A DNA stretch of 64,000 bases from Sphagnum compactum (GCA_965153455.1 OZ234501.1:8804001-8868000), one strand, 5' to 3'. Positions 22,091-33,429 are shown, numbered from the stretch's first letter. A program made the numbers and translations. The notes: generated by a model from the sequence alone, not told the origin.

Positions 22091-24639
22091 AAATAATTAG
22101 TTAATTTCAAAATCATATGCTAACAAAAGTGTGTATAGAGGTTGGGGTTGTTGATTAGGAATTCCATGATTCTTACTTTTTTTCATGAATTTGAAAAAAG
22201 GTTGTATTGTTTGTAGAACAAATAGTACAATGACAATTGTGATCAAGTTTATCTTGGTGTAAAAAAATTTCATGAAAAGGTTGAACTTGCAATCTATAAC
22301 ATGGAATAATTATCTTAAATAGTGATTTCAATAACTTATTAAAACAACAATATACTAAAGTTAATCAATCAAATATCAAATTAATTAATCTAATTAGATC
22401 CAACTTTTTATTTTCAAGTAAATAAACTTAAGCCAAATGATTAGTTAATTATTTTAAATAAATAAATGATTATCTAATTCTTGATAATTAATCATCTAAA
22501 TTATCTGAAATAATGGTCTATTAATTATTTAATTATATGACAAATTTTGTTGATAATTCATTAATTATCATAAATATTTTATATTAAATTGGGGGGAAAT
22601 TTTAGGGTTTAGACATATGTGAAACAATATAATTTCATTTTATATCTTCTTCAAAGATATTGGGAAAATTAGGTTGGAGTTATCACACAAAGGTAAGAAG
22701 CAAACCTTATGTGAAAACCCAACCCTAAATGCAATACGAAGTTTATCAAGATCAAAAAATAAAAAGTTCAAGCTTAAATTTTTTTCAAAGATGTTCATGT
22801 TTTTTTTTCCCTTTTAAAGTTGTATATTCATACTAAAAACATGAATATAAAGACTTTAATTTAATAAGATTTTAAATCATGTTTAAAAAAAAATCAAAGC
22901 ACATAATTTTCTATTTTTTTATTTTTATTTTTCTGTTTCACATAATAATAAAAATGATCTCTCCCATATATTAATCCTATGTTTAATTGAAATTTTATTT
23001 TATACTTTTCTGATATATAGTAAATAATTTCTTAGTTAAAATAATCATATAGTGGGTCAAAAATATTTTATATTTTATAGATATACAACACAAGTCCTGA
23101 TGTAAACTTTATTTTTTATGATGTATAATATTGGTTCAAATATTGATCCAAATATATTGTTATTTATAACACCTAATATATAAATAATGATATTATGGAA
23201 TTATATTGTTGATCCATTTCAATACTTATAATATTTTCATATTTATTTATAATATAATAAAAATTGATATATATATATGGTTACGTATATTGCAATTATT
23301 TTTAATGAACTTTGTTTTTAATGTGAATTTAAAAATTCCAAAAGATTAATAGCTAGGTATGAAAATGTTCATAAGCTCTTAGACATCATACCAGAGTTTG
23401 TGTGGATTTTAAAAGTTTTGTGAAGGCCAAATTTTTATGTAATGTTTTCGACACCTTTAGAAGTTGAAACATGACTCGACTATCCAAAAAACACAATAGT
23501 GTTCATAAAAAAACAACTAAGAATTTATAGGCTTGATAAATTACTAACTTCAACAAAAGCTCAAACCTAAGGTTGTCAGATTGAGTAAAGTGTCGACATT
23601 GACCAAACTAAACAACCTAGCCTAAACGTGAATAATAGGTTAATAAGTTATTTGTTAAGTAACCTAATTAACTACCTAATAGGCTACCTAGGTAATATAG
23701 GCCTATTATGTAGTTTATTCATTAGTGTAAGCTTTTTAGGTTAATATCTTAGATGGTTTATGTAGGTATTGAAGGTGGTTGAGTTTATTAAGTAAACATA
23801 CTAGTTATATATGTAATATACTAGCCTAGGCCACGTAAGCCTAATAAACATTTATGACAGTTTAATGTCTAATCCTTATTGTATTATAACATTCTAAATT
23901 TGAACTAAAAGAATTTACTAAAAAGAAAGCTTATTTTTCCATATAATTGTTATAAGTATATACTATTGGAATATGATTCAAATTTAGAGTTTGGGAAACC
24001 CTAAATTAATTAACATTTTTTTTATAAGTTCATAGTAAATAAAATAAGTTTACGGTGCATTATAGGGGGAATTTTATATGCAAAACAATGCAATACATAT
24101 TTTTAAAGAAATTGAAAGAGATTAGCTTGGAGATTAACAAATGGTAAAAGACATACCTTCTTTTGTGTTTTGTTACAAATTTTATTTAATTATTAAAAAC
24201 ATTAAGGCTAAATTTGTAAATGGTGAAAGTAAGTACGTGTGTGGATATTGCAAAATTATATGAAACCTTAACCCTAAATGCAATAGCCATATTCAAGTTC
24301 ATTTCAAAATAACCCATAGGTGAATAAGGTAAAACCTACAATGAAAGGGCAACCTTAAATGTAATACCCACATGTAAAGTCGCTTTGAAATACCCAATAT
24401 GTAGTTTGGGTGCGCCTTTGAATGAAGACCAAGGCCTATATGCAATACCTACATGCAAGTTCATACTGAAATAATCCATAGGTGACTAAGGCAAACCTTA
24501 TGTGAAGACCCTAAGCCTTAAATGCAATTCCTGCATGTAACGTCATTTCAAAATAACTAATAAGTGCTTTGGGTACCCAAAATATGTCTTTTTATATACC
24601 TAAATTAATTATTATCATGAATTAATTTTATGACAAAAT
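22091..24639. other. AT-rich right-arm sequence with a second unmatched segment
   Basis: 22091-22770 mirrors about 8.36-9.03 kb. 22775-24630 has no left-arm counterpart: it is very AT-rich up to about 24.2 kb and then shows short degenerate repeats related to the arm repeats (caatacc(t/c)acatg words at 24.25-24.55 kb). No gene or transposon protein could be seen. Confidence 0.5.
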
Positions 24640-24870
24640 GTAAGTTTTGCAATGAATGTAAAAAACTAGCAACTATTATGGGACCTATATGCGGGTATTG
24701 CAAAAGATGTAAAAAAAACCAGCGGCTATTATGGAAACTATATGCAGGTATTGCAAGGAATGTAAAATGCCAGCGGCTATTATGGGACTTATATGTGGGT
24801 ATTGCAATGAATGCAAAATGCCTACGGCTATTTTAGGACTTATATGCGGGTATTGCATATTTGAAAATCT
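24640..24870. repeat. 53-bp tandem repeats, right arm
   Basis: Four to five units with atatgcgggtattgcaa and aaaatgccagcggctatta words; complement of 8110-8372. Reading frames on the plus strand give a repeated ICGYC-type peptide but break between units. Confidence 0.8.
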
Positions 24871-26385
24871 CCTTATGGAATTTATAATAGAAAATGATGT
24901 AGGTATTATATGTTTAAAATGTGTGTATTGTTTTAAAAGTCTTCAGGTGATGTGAATCCTATTATATTAGATGTAAGTATTGCACAATGTTCATTTTGAT
25001 CTTTGGTTTGATTCTTACATCTCAAGTACTAAGAAAATTATGACAAAGAAGACATAAATGATTAACCATATACCCATAAAACAAGTGTGAGTAGAAGATA
25101 CTATTATATTGATAAAAGATGTACAAAAATGGGTGCATGAAAAATTACTAAAGAACCCAATGAAAAAAAAACGTTGGTTCTCTATAACATATCAAAGGAT
25201 CGAAATTCAAAATTGGGTAGTCCAAAAAATAAAAGGGTTACAAAACCTAACTAACTATATAGAGTGAAACCCTAACCCATATCAGTATCGACAATCCCGT
25301 GTTTAGCTCGGTATGCAGCTGTTGCATTTGCTGCCTTTGGTGTATGACGAGCAGTGTAAAAATGGCGGCGTTGCATCTCAACCTGAACTGCATTTGCAAC
25401 AAACTCTTCCTGTGTTTGGTCCTGAACCCTATAAACACCCAAAAACCACCAAATTAAACCCTAACACACCTTGGACGAAATGCAATAAAAAAACAATAAA
25501 CATTACTTATTATTGTTTCTTACCTTCCATGAATCATTCTAGATTCATGAAAATCCAAAACATCTACCAACTGTTTTGTCCGACTTGTTTTACTGGACTC
25601 TCGATCCCAATTTTTGACATCCCATGCCGTCTTCAATTGTCGTGCATATACACAACGGGTGGATCAAATCATCCCTTGTAAATCGTCATCCTTCTCCATC
25701 CGTGATGTTGCATCTCGAGGCACATTGCCCACGCCCCAGGCATTGAGGCCCAAAACCTTTAACAATTGCTCTGAAGCTAATTTGACCAAAGCTGGTTTTG
25801 GGAATGGTGGACACTGTTTTGTAACAACTACCAGATGATTCCACTCGCGCTGTGCTTTGGAACGAGCGCGACTAGTAACCTTTTGATCATTTCGCCTTTG
25901 CACAGCCATTGCATTTCCCAAGATGCGAGCATTCATTTTGGCATGGTCTTGATGTCGAGGACTTCCTGCAGAAGTTGAAGGCCTCCCAGGTTTGGCCTTT
26001 TCTGCCACCAAGCCATGCACCTCTTTCAAATGTTTAGTCAACAACCATTTGGCACAATATGCGACAGTGCAAGTGCCAACTTTGCACTTCCATTTCGACC
26101 CAACCTTTGTCCATTCTTTGTCCTTCCAAGCCAAATTAGGTGGACAAGGGGGTGCCGGTGGTTGAGAAACCTGGTCAATTTCAAGTTCTGGACCTAAATA
26201 AAAAAATATCAAAAAGTAAATCATTACTTTGTAATTAAAAAACCTTAACCCTAAAACTTTACACATAAAATGTTCAAAAACAGAATGCAGGTATTGCAAA
26301 CCAACATCACACAATCAAGTATAATTCCTGCAAACTTTAATTGCTTTCAGGTATTGCAATAAAAAAATTTGACAAAAAAAATCCC

Positions 26386-26413
26386 GCACCTTCCATCAAA
26401 TGATGGAAGGTGC
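26386..26413. repeat. perfect hairpin inside intron 1 of the zinc-finger gene
   Basis: A 13-bp perfect stem (gcaccttccatca with its complement) around a 2-nt loop. It has the same stem length and the same ccttc/gaagg end words as the hairpin arrays at 5.4-5.7 kb and 27.0-27.4 kb. Confidence 0.75.
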
Positions 26414-26726
26414 AGATATAATTAAATGTAAAACAACTTGTACAAAATTTTTTTTCCTACATTTAGTCTAATATATGTAAATTCTAAATCAATCTAATCC
26501 ATCATTTTTCGATCGAAATTTTCAATCTACATTACTCATTGTCATGCTTGTTAATTCTAATCCACATAGATTGTTTGATACATCAATTTTTAATTTTCAT
26601 ATCTGATGAAGTAACAATTCTAATCCACATAGATTGTTTGATACATCAATTTTCTAATTTTCATATTTGATGAAGCAACATTTTGCTTTTGGTGTTTCAA
26701 TTATGATGAAGCAACATTTTGCTCAC
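26414..26726. other. rest of intron 1, with short direct repeats
   Basis: Contains a duplicated block ttctaatccacatagattgt and gatacatcaatttt (near 26556-26595 and 26616-26655), plus a gaagcaacattttgc word repeated at 26672 and 26708. No coding signal. Confidence 0.5.
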
Positions 26727-27009
26727 CAATTGGCTGATCCGAAAAAGTAGCAATATCCTTAGCAGTTGCTTGATGTGAAAAAACAACAATTTGCAATTGA
26801 TTTGATGAAACAATAATTTCCTCCGCAACCACTTGATCTGATGAAACAACATTTTGCTTATGCACCTCCAAATCACCGCCATCACTTTTCTTCAATCTCC
26901 TTCTCCGAGCGATTATAACCTTCAACCTCAACAAAAAAACAACCATTATATTGTTAATTGTCAATTCTAATAAACTAAACCATAAAGACCCAAAAATAAT
27001 AATAATAAA

Positions 27010-27400
27010 TTGCTTGCTGCCATCGCCTTCTTCAAATCTGGGCCACCATAGAGGAAGGTGACGACATTGCTGCCGTCACCTTCTTCACAGCAAAACCACA
27101 AAAGAAAGGCAGAGGTCGCCATTTCCTTGCAACAAAGCCATTGAAGAAGGTGGCGGTAGTTGTCGTCTTTTTCTTTTTCCATACAAAGTTGCTGCCTTCT
27201 TTGCTATGCTACAAGGACAAAAAAAAAGCAGCAAAACAAAAGAAGATAAAGGTGATGGCAGCTTTGCTGCCGTCGCCTTCTTCTTTGAACCTTCTTACGC
27301 AGCAAAAAACAAAGAGGAAGAAGGTGACGGCGTTGCTGCCGTCACCTTCTTGGTTGCGCTGCAGCGCATCGTAGCAAAACAAGAAGAAGAAGGCGACCAC
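27010..27400. repeat. array of near-perfect short hairpins (second locus)
   Basis: Members: 27054-27083 (stem gaaggtgacgaca, loop ttgc), 27249-27279 (stem aaggtgatggca, loop gctttgc) and 27320-27349 (stem gaaggtgacggcg, loop ttgc), plus partial ones near 27015-27033 and 27150. Stems pair 10 to 12 of 12-13 bases. Spacers contain cagcaaaa and GAA/TTC runs, as at 5.34-5.76 kb. The array lies immediately upstream of the zinc-finger gene on the minus strand. Overlapping open frames on both strands are low-complexity artefacts. Confidence 0.75.
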
Positions 27401-27479
27401 GTTTGTGCAGTGCACATTTTAGTTTTATGGGTGAGTTTTGGAAAAGTGAGTAACTAAATCTTCCATGCACGGTGTTTTT

Positions 27480-28470
27480 TATTTTTCAGTTTAGTGATGT
27501 AGCTGAAGTGGTGATCATCCATAAGATGATTTAACCTGGCTACAGACTAGATATGAAAGTAGAGGAAAAAAACCAAATCGTTCTACATTCTTGGCTACCT
27601 ACTAGAACTTATAATAAATATCTGATGATCTGGAAACTTTTTTTAAAAAAATGTAGCGAATTTGGGTCATTTTTCCATGGAAAATCCTTTGTATAAGTCA
27701 AAATCATATTTCAGGTCCAAATTAGGTGAAATTTCGCGTCCCAAAGAAAGATCTCCTTGGATGTGAGAAATATTTTTTCAGGGTCTACTGAGCAGTGTTG
27801 GCGATGGTCTTAGTGGCTACATTAACCCTGAAAATATGAAATTTGGACTTGGAGACCCTGCTCTTGTCTGAGGACAAGATATATAATATATGCAATGTTT
27901 AGAAGCCACTGAAAATATTTGGTAGAAGTGTAGGTGCTGGTTCACTTGGGCAAACTCAAAAGCCCAAAATTGCCTTGGTTCAATTTACAACCAAAAAACC
28001 CCCAAAGTGGCCAAAACCTAAGAGTTTGGATGATAATCAGCCACCATTTTCGCACTGCATGCAATACGATTGAATGAGGCAAACCCTATGAAGAAAACAC
28101 ATAAAACCAATTAAGAGAATGCAAAATGTCTCAGTGGAGAGAAAAGAAGATGACTGGGTGGACCCAAACCAGCCAGTCCACCATCATCCCCCCACTGCCA
28201 CAACAGTGTTTCTTTTTTTTTTTAAATTTTGTAATGTAGAGTCCAAAGCTCCAGCCATCTAGAAATTTAGCCAAATTTGGCTATAAACCAGTTATGAAAG
28301 TAAGGATCATTATATATTCTGCGTTACCCACTGGAACATTTCATGAACTCTGGCAACATGGATTTTTTTACCTCAAAGTAAGGCGAATTTGGGCCATATT
28401 TTTCATGAAAAATCCTTCATATAGGATGAAATCGTATTTTTCAGGTTAAAAGAAAGCGCCAAAAAACATT
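27480..28470. repeat. diverged direct repeats of a dispersed family
   Basis: 27500-27720 and 28258-28460 share an order of words: a ttta(a/g)cc(t/a) nn ggct word, then a tatgaaagta word, then a cgaatttgggnca word, then ccatggaaaatcctt / tcatgaaaaatcctt, then tcaaaatcatatttcagg / tgaaatcgtatttttcagg. Fragments also occur at about 28.60-28.70, 45.43-45.56 and 63.00-63.08 kb. No coding capacity. Confidence 0.5.
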
Positions 28471-28937
28471 GACTGCCACAAGCAGCGTTTTCACACCCCC
28501 CTCCCCCCAATTTGTAAAGGAGTCGGGTTGCCCATCACGCACAAGAGGACAGTCAAAGTTGGTTAGAGGTCAGAAGGGGAAGCAGAAAACTTTAGGATAT
28601 GACTTGGCCACTCATTGGAAGCTATTCTCCAAATATGACGATTCTAGATTTCGTTTCCCTCATAATGTGGCGACTTGGGCCCATTTTTTCTCAAAATAAA
28701 TACCCTTTCTACCTTGCACATCATGTTTTTTTTTCCAGCCACGTAGAAAAAAATAACACTGGGGCCCACAACCATCAAGGTCGGAAACCAATTCAGGGTT
28801 TTCGGATGTTGTGAGCTGCTTGAAATTGCTTTCCGTAGTCCTCTGCCCCGGATTGCCAGGAGTCCTGACTCAGAAGGTCTGAATTTGAAAATGTTTGGGG
28901 ACAAGAAGGCTCCTTCCCAGCGGTCCTCAGTAGGCAG
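28471..28937. other. upstream region of the GLP3 unit
   Basis: Non-coding sequence between the dispersed repeats and the start of homology with the GLP1 unit at 28939. Short frames on both strands show no family similarity. Confidence 0.4.
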
Positions 28938-29079
28938 TTATCTCCTACAGTTTCTAGAGCCATTGATTAGAACTGTCCATCACGGGATTGACTAACAACA
29001 CTAGACATTTGATTGAACGTGTACACACTTTTCAACCTCCACCTTTGGCCTCCCTTGTACGACAACTTGGCCATCTCAC

Positions 29080-29086
29080 TATAAAT
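29080..29086 (+). promoter_or_regulatory. TATA box of GLP3
   Basis: TATAAAT about 200 bases upstream of the GLP3 ATG, in the same ccatctcac context as the other two copies. Confidence 0.7.
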
Positions 29087-29280
29087 CCAAACTGCACACG
29101 CTTCCCATTCCAACTGCAGAGCACACCAGACTCTTCTTCTTACATTGCTTTCCTTGCCCATCAGACCCCTTCTTCCTACACACTAATACTACTGGCTCAA
29201 TTGCTTTCGGCCTAGCTGCATCAAGATTGACTAACTTTGTTCAATTTGTAGCACTCTCACAACCAGCATCCATTAACACA

Positions 29281-29967
29281 ATGGCTGGAAGCTTTTCAGC
29301 TCTTGTACGTCGTGTCACAGTGGCACTTTTTGTGTTGCAGCTAGCTCTCCTCCCCATGATGGCCATTGCATCAGATGCAGACCCAGAACAAGATTTCTGT
29401 GTCGCCGATCCCAACAACCCCACCATCGTTAACGGTCTGGTTTGCAAGAACCCTGCCCTTGTGAAGGCAAGCGACTTCGTGTTCCATGGCTTGGCCACCC
29501 CTGGAAACACCAACGATCCCCTTGGAAGTTTCGTCACACCAGCAGCTGCAGCTCAGTTCCCGGGCATCAACACTTTGGGCATTTCCATGGCACGACTGGA
29601 CTTCGCTAAAGGAGGTCTCGTTCCACCTCATACACACCCTCGGGCCACAGAGATCATTTTCGTGGTGGAGGGTTCTCTGTTCGTTGGTTTCGTGAGCACG
29701 AATGGAACACTTTTTGCAACCACATTGCAGAAGGGTGATGTGTTTGTGTTCCCGAGAGGTCTTTTGCACTTCGAGCTCAACGTGTGGGATGGGACTGCGA
29801 CTGCAATTGCAGCACTGAACAGCCAAAACCCAGGTACGCAAATACAGGCAGTAGCGTTATTCAATTCCGGCATCAGCGAGGTGGTCTTGGAGAAAGCATT
29901 CGGATTGGGTGAAAAGGCAGTCCAAAAGATCGAGTACACAGTTGAAGCTGCTAATAAGAAACCTTGA
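29281..29967 (+). CDS. germin-like protein GLP3 (secreted cupin)
   Basis: Single exon, 228 codons, same architecture as GLP1: signal peptide 1-30, C40 and C55, and metal ligands H117, H119, E124, H163, all kept. It differs from GLP1/GLP2 at six residues: H8L, H78N, E142G, G169W, N170D and A220T. The pair 169-170 abolishes the second N-glycosylation sequon, while the first (N141) stays as NGT. Nucleotide changes cluster near the 5' end and in the last 270 bases; the interval corresponding to GLP1 12457-12750 has about one difference. The start ATG sits at the same place as in GLP1, and its promoter region is homologous, so expression is probably similar. Expected apoplastic Mn cupin; exact activity not determinable. 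Confidence 0.95.
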   Translation: MAGSFSALVRRVTVALFVLQLALLPMMAIASDADPEQDFCVADPNNPTIVNGLVCKNPALVKASDFVFHGLATPGNTNDPLGSFVTPAAAAQFPGINTLGISMARLDFAKGGLVPPHTHPRATEIIFVVEGSLFVGFVSTNGTLFATTLQKGDVFVFPRGLLHFELNVWDGTATAIAALNSQNPGTQIQAVALFNSGISEVVLEKAFGLGEKAVQKIEYTVEAANKKP

Positions 29968-30146
29968 ATCAAAGGTCATATATATTCGTACATACTTTAT
30001 GTCTATAGATGTTGCATGAGATGCAATCTTTAAATTATTCTTCTGTATTATCTGTGGCACTGCATCAAATTTTGTGCAGGGCATCAAATTTCATATCCTA
30101 CTTGACATGAAAGTGGTTGAGTTGATTGTCATGTCATTCAATTCTC

Positions 30147-30152
30147 AATAAA
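30147..30152 (+). terminator. putative poly(A) signal of GLP3
   Basis: AATAAA 180 bases after the stop codon, conserved with GLP1 and GLP2. Confidence 0.5.
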
Positions 30153-32530
30153 AGTTTCTCTTTTGAAGTATATTGTGGATGGGTACAAACCTTGTGTGCT
30201 GTGGCCATTAGCCCACAATGGTTTGGTGTTGTGTTCTTGTAGAATGTTCCATGCATATGTGCAATTGTTTGAAGTTCCAATAAAAGAGGACTGTTGGGCA
30301 ACCCAATATTGGGCACAGGTAAATCATTTACCCATCAATATTTTGTTGGCATCTAAGTTACCCAGAGATATCCAGAAATAATGGGTGGGCACATCCTTTA
30401 CCCAGACATGTCCACTCACAAATGAAAGAGTTAATATATGCTTTACTGGGTTGGAAAAAAACATTTTTAATCCTTTTTGTTGCTGTACATGGCTCTTATG
30501 TATTCGAAGTTTACTTTTAATTGAGGGTGTGGAATTGTTTTGAAAAGTGGACAAAAAGGTGATACATGAAAGGATAATACTGTAACTCATTTAAATGCCC
30601 ACTTTTGAAACTTTGATTTGGTGTTGATGGAATCTTTTTCACTTATCCTATTGATAAGATTTTGCTTCTTGCATTTTGTTCATATTATGTTCCTTTTTAC
30701 CCTTAGAGCCAGCAATATTTTTTTCAATTTTCTGATGTCGCGTCATGTGCCAGCATCTCAAGAGGGATTTAACAATAAACAGTAACAGGTTTTTAAATCA
30801 TGTATAAGTAGTTAAAAACTGGTTTTAAAAATGCCACCTAATTAAAATCAACATCCAAATGTGGCAGAAAGTTTTCATTTTCTTTCTGAAATTTGATCAT
30901 TTTTATCAAAAAAAAAAGAAGATTGCCACAAAATATTCCTATTTCATTTCTCACATTTTGACAAAATTTCATACCTATAGCTTAAAGCAAGACTGTTACC
31001 TTATACCCTTGGAAGCTACTTAGCTTGTGCTACTAGTTGGCATTTTAATAGTCACTAACACTTGTGAAAATTTTACTTTTGTTAATTTTTTTATTGTGTA
31101 AACTATATTTCTCTCTTCTCGTTCATCCCCATCTTTCTATTGTGTGTTATGTTTTTCTCATTATTTTTAATTTACATTGATCCACTAGAAGAAATCTTGT
31201 ATTATACAACCATCAAATTTGTGACTATACATGATTAAATGTCATTTGCAACTATGTTTTATCAATTTTACAACTAGTCACTGTTCATTTCAATTTATTC
31301 AATTTTGCAACTGTGGTGTAACCAATTTGTAACTATTAAGTTTTACATCTTTCATGTTAACTAGTTTTTTGAGCTTTTCATACAAGAAAAGGTCTCTATG
31401 TCCAATTAGTTGCAAAAGTAATTGCAACTTAATTATTTATATGTGACGTACATATACCTTTGATGTATATTAAGCTATTTTGGAACATATTAAAGTATAT
31501 TTATATATTCATTAATCTATTCATCTTATATTTAAGGCATATTAAATATACATTTTGCATATATTGTGATTACATAGGCTAGGTAAGTTGGTAAGTAAAT
31601 CATTAAATAATTAGGTTAGTAGAATTATCTACTATGTTTAATATAAATAATAATCAATATTAGTTTAAAACTAATTATTTAGTTCATAATAGTAATTAGT
31701 TAATTACATAGTTAATAATTATTAATAACTACTTAGTAATCAATATTTACAATTAACATCTATTATGTATTAATTATTTGATAATTTATTTCAAAATTAA
31801 TAGTAGGATAAACTATGTTATTGATAATAATAATTAACTAATCATAAATGATATTAATAATAGTAAGAAGTTAATAATAACACTTATTATAAATATATGA
31901 TTATTAATCATTAATAAATTAATGAAATTTACTATTATTTAATAGTTTATTCATTATTTAAATATTTAAATTCTACTACTAATTAGTTATTATAAGCAAT
32001 TAATTAATTATAATAAAAAGTTAGACAATTAATAATTACTTTGAAAATATTCACAATTCACTTATAATAATTATATTATATTATATTATTATTATTATAT
32101 TAATTATAATAATACTAATTAGTTTATTATTTTATTAACAAAAGCATAAAATGATATCATATTAATAAAAATATTTCATGATGATCCCAAATGAGTCAAT
32201 CCATGGAATCTTTAATTCACCATTTAAAATTTATATAAACAAATTGTCGATAGCAACTTCATTTACCTCCACTATTTTTTAATTTAATTATTTACTAAAT
32301 ATATTAATTAAGTTTACTATTATTTAATAATTTATTAGTTTTTGTAATAATCTAAATAATTTATGTTACTACTAATTACTACCTAATTAGTAGGTAGTAA
32401 TAAGTAATAGGTAAGTTGGTAAGTGGATAAGTAAATAGTTAATGCTTACTTAATCAATTAGTTATAGTTAGTTAATTAATTACTTACTTATTAGATATAT
32501 AATTTGCAAAATTGAAAAAAAAAACCAAAG

Positions 32531-32589
32531 TATATGGGATAAATTTTTTGGTTAAAACTTAATTGCAACTAAAAAATTTATCCCATATG
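32531..32589. repeat. long near-perfect hairpin
   Basis: A 23-bp stem (tatatgggataaatttttt side paired with aaaaaatttatcccatatg side, 21 of 23 matching) around a 13-nt loop. AT-rich and non-coding; possibly a foldback element or MITE relic. Confidence 0.7.
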
Positions 32590-33429
32590 TTTTGTATTCC
32601 ATTTCCATCTTGTTAAAGTATATAAAGAAGGCGCATTGCTTTACATAGTAAAAACATTGTTTTGTATAGGAAAAAACTGTGTAATTTGGGATGAGCCAAT
32701 CAAAGAGGATTAACCTTAAAGTCTAAAACTAAAATAAAACTAAAATATTTACATATCTACCTTTTAGATTACATACCCACCTTCCTACATAGTTGTCTAC
32801 CTACTCATTTACTTTCTTAATCTTATCTACCTACATACATACCTACTTAAATATTGATTAAATGTTTTTTTACCAAAATTTGATCAACATGCCACATGAA
32901 ATTTTTTTGGTTGCACCATGTGGCAATTTGTAATGAACGATCACATAGTCACAAATAATGGTGATTAGTCGAAAACTTTATACAAATGGCCAATGGATGA
33001 GGGTGTATATGTTAACCATATACATAATCCATGGGGAATGTGTTGACATCATGTTAAGTCATCATTTGCGACTAGATGTTGCATGCAACTTCACTTATGT
33101 AACTAATAAAATTTTAGTTATACATGTTGGTTCCAATTTATTTTTAATTGCAAATTGAAACTTTTCTTCTAATGATCTCAACTAGTTGTTGCTGATGTAC
33201 CTGACCTTTAGATTTGGCACTACATATTATCTCTGGTGGGTCATCATCCCAAATTATTTCTATTTCTTTCTAATGCATTTATATTTGCCTAATCCTTAAC
33301 TATTTGTTGTATTCATTGCAATTGTAGGTACACACAAAGGAGGAGCTGCTTCATGTTTAAATTGGTCCTCAACTCCCCATCATTGTTGGTTGTATTTTAG
33401 TGCATTTGGTCCTTCTTTCACTCAACTAG

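Larger units (their letters stand above)
16059..25140 (-). repeat. right arm of the large inverted duplication
   Basis: Reverse complement of the left arm (7828-13360), longer because of two segments without a left counterpart: about 18280-20157 and about 22775-24630. The inner part (16059-18279) differs from the left arm by only a handful of substitutions and small indels in 1.3 kb around GLP2. The outer part is more diverged and has different repeat copy numbers. The symmetry centre is near 14.71 kb. Confidence 0.88.
25272..26946 (-). pseudogene. C2H2 zinc-finger protein gene with one internal stop
   Basis: Model: exon 1 26946-26727, exon 2 26193-25524, exon 3 25428-25272. Intron 1 has donor gtgagc and acceptor tttag; intron 2 has donor gtaaga and acceptor tatag. 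All phases fit and the total is 349 codons. A C2H2 finger lies at residues 110-133 (C110-x4-C115-x12-H128-x4-H133), preceded by a Pro-rich linker and followed by a basic GRPSTSAGSPR segment. Exons 2 and 3 stay protein-like to the natural TAG at 25274-25272. Codon 250 is TGA (25666-25664), followed in frame by about 98 sensible codons including TKQLVDVLDFHESRMIHGR. A CGA to TGA change is the likely cause. A nuclear DNA- or RNA-binding role is inferred from the finger alone; I cannot name the family. Exon 1 is the least certain part: an upstream exon joined at about 26.92 kb is an alternative start. Confidence 0.65.
28939..31090 (+). repeat. third germin unit, proximal block
   Basis: Direct-orientation homolog of 12011-14168. 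It covers promoter, GLP3 and about 1.1 kb of downstream flank. Flanks differ by roughly a tenth of positions and by indels, in contrast to much of the coding region. The distal block of the same unit is at 37490-38965. Confidence 0.85.
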
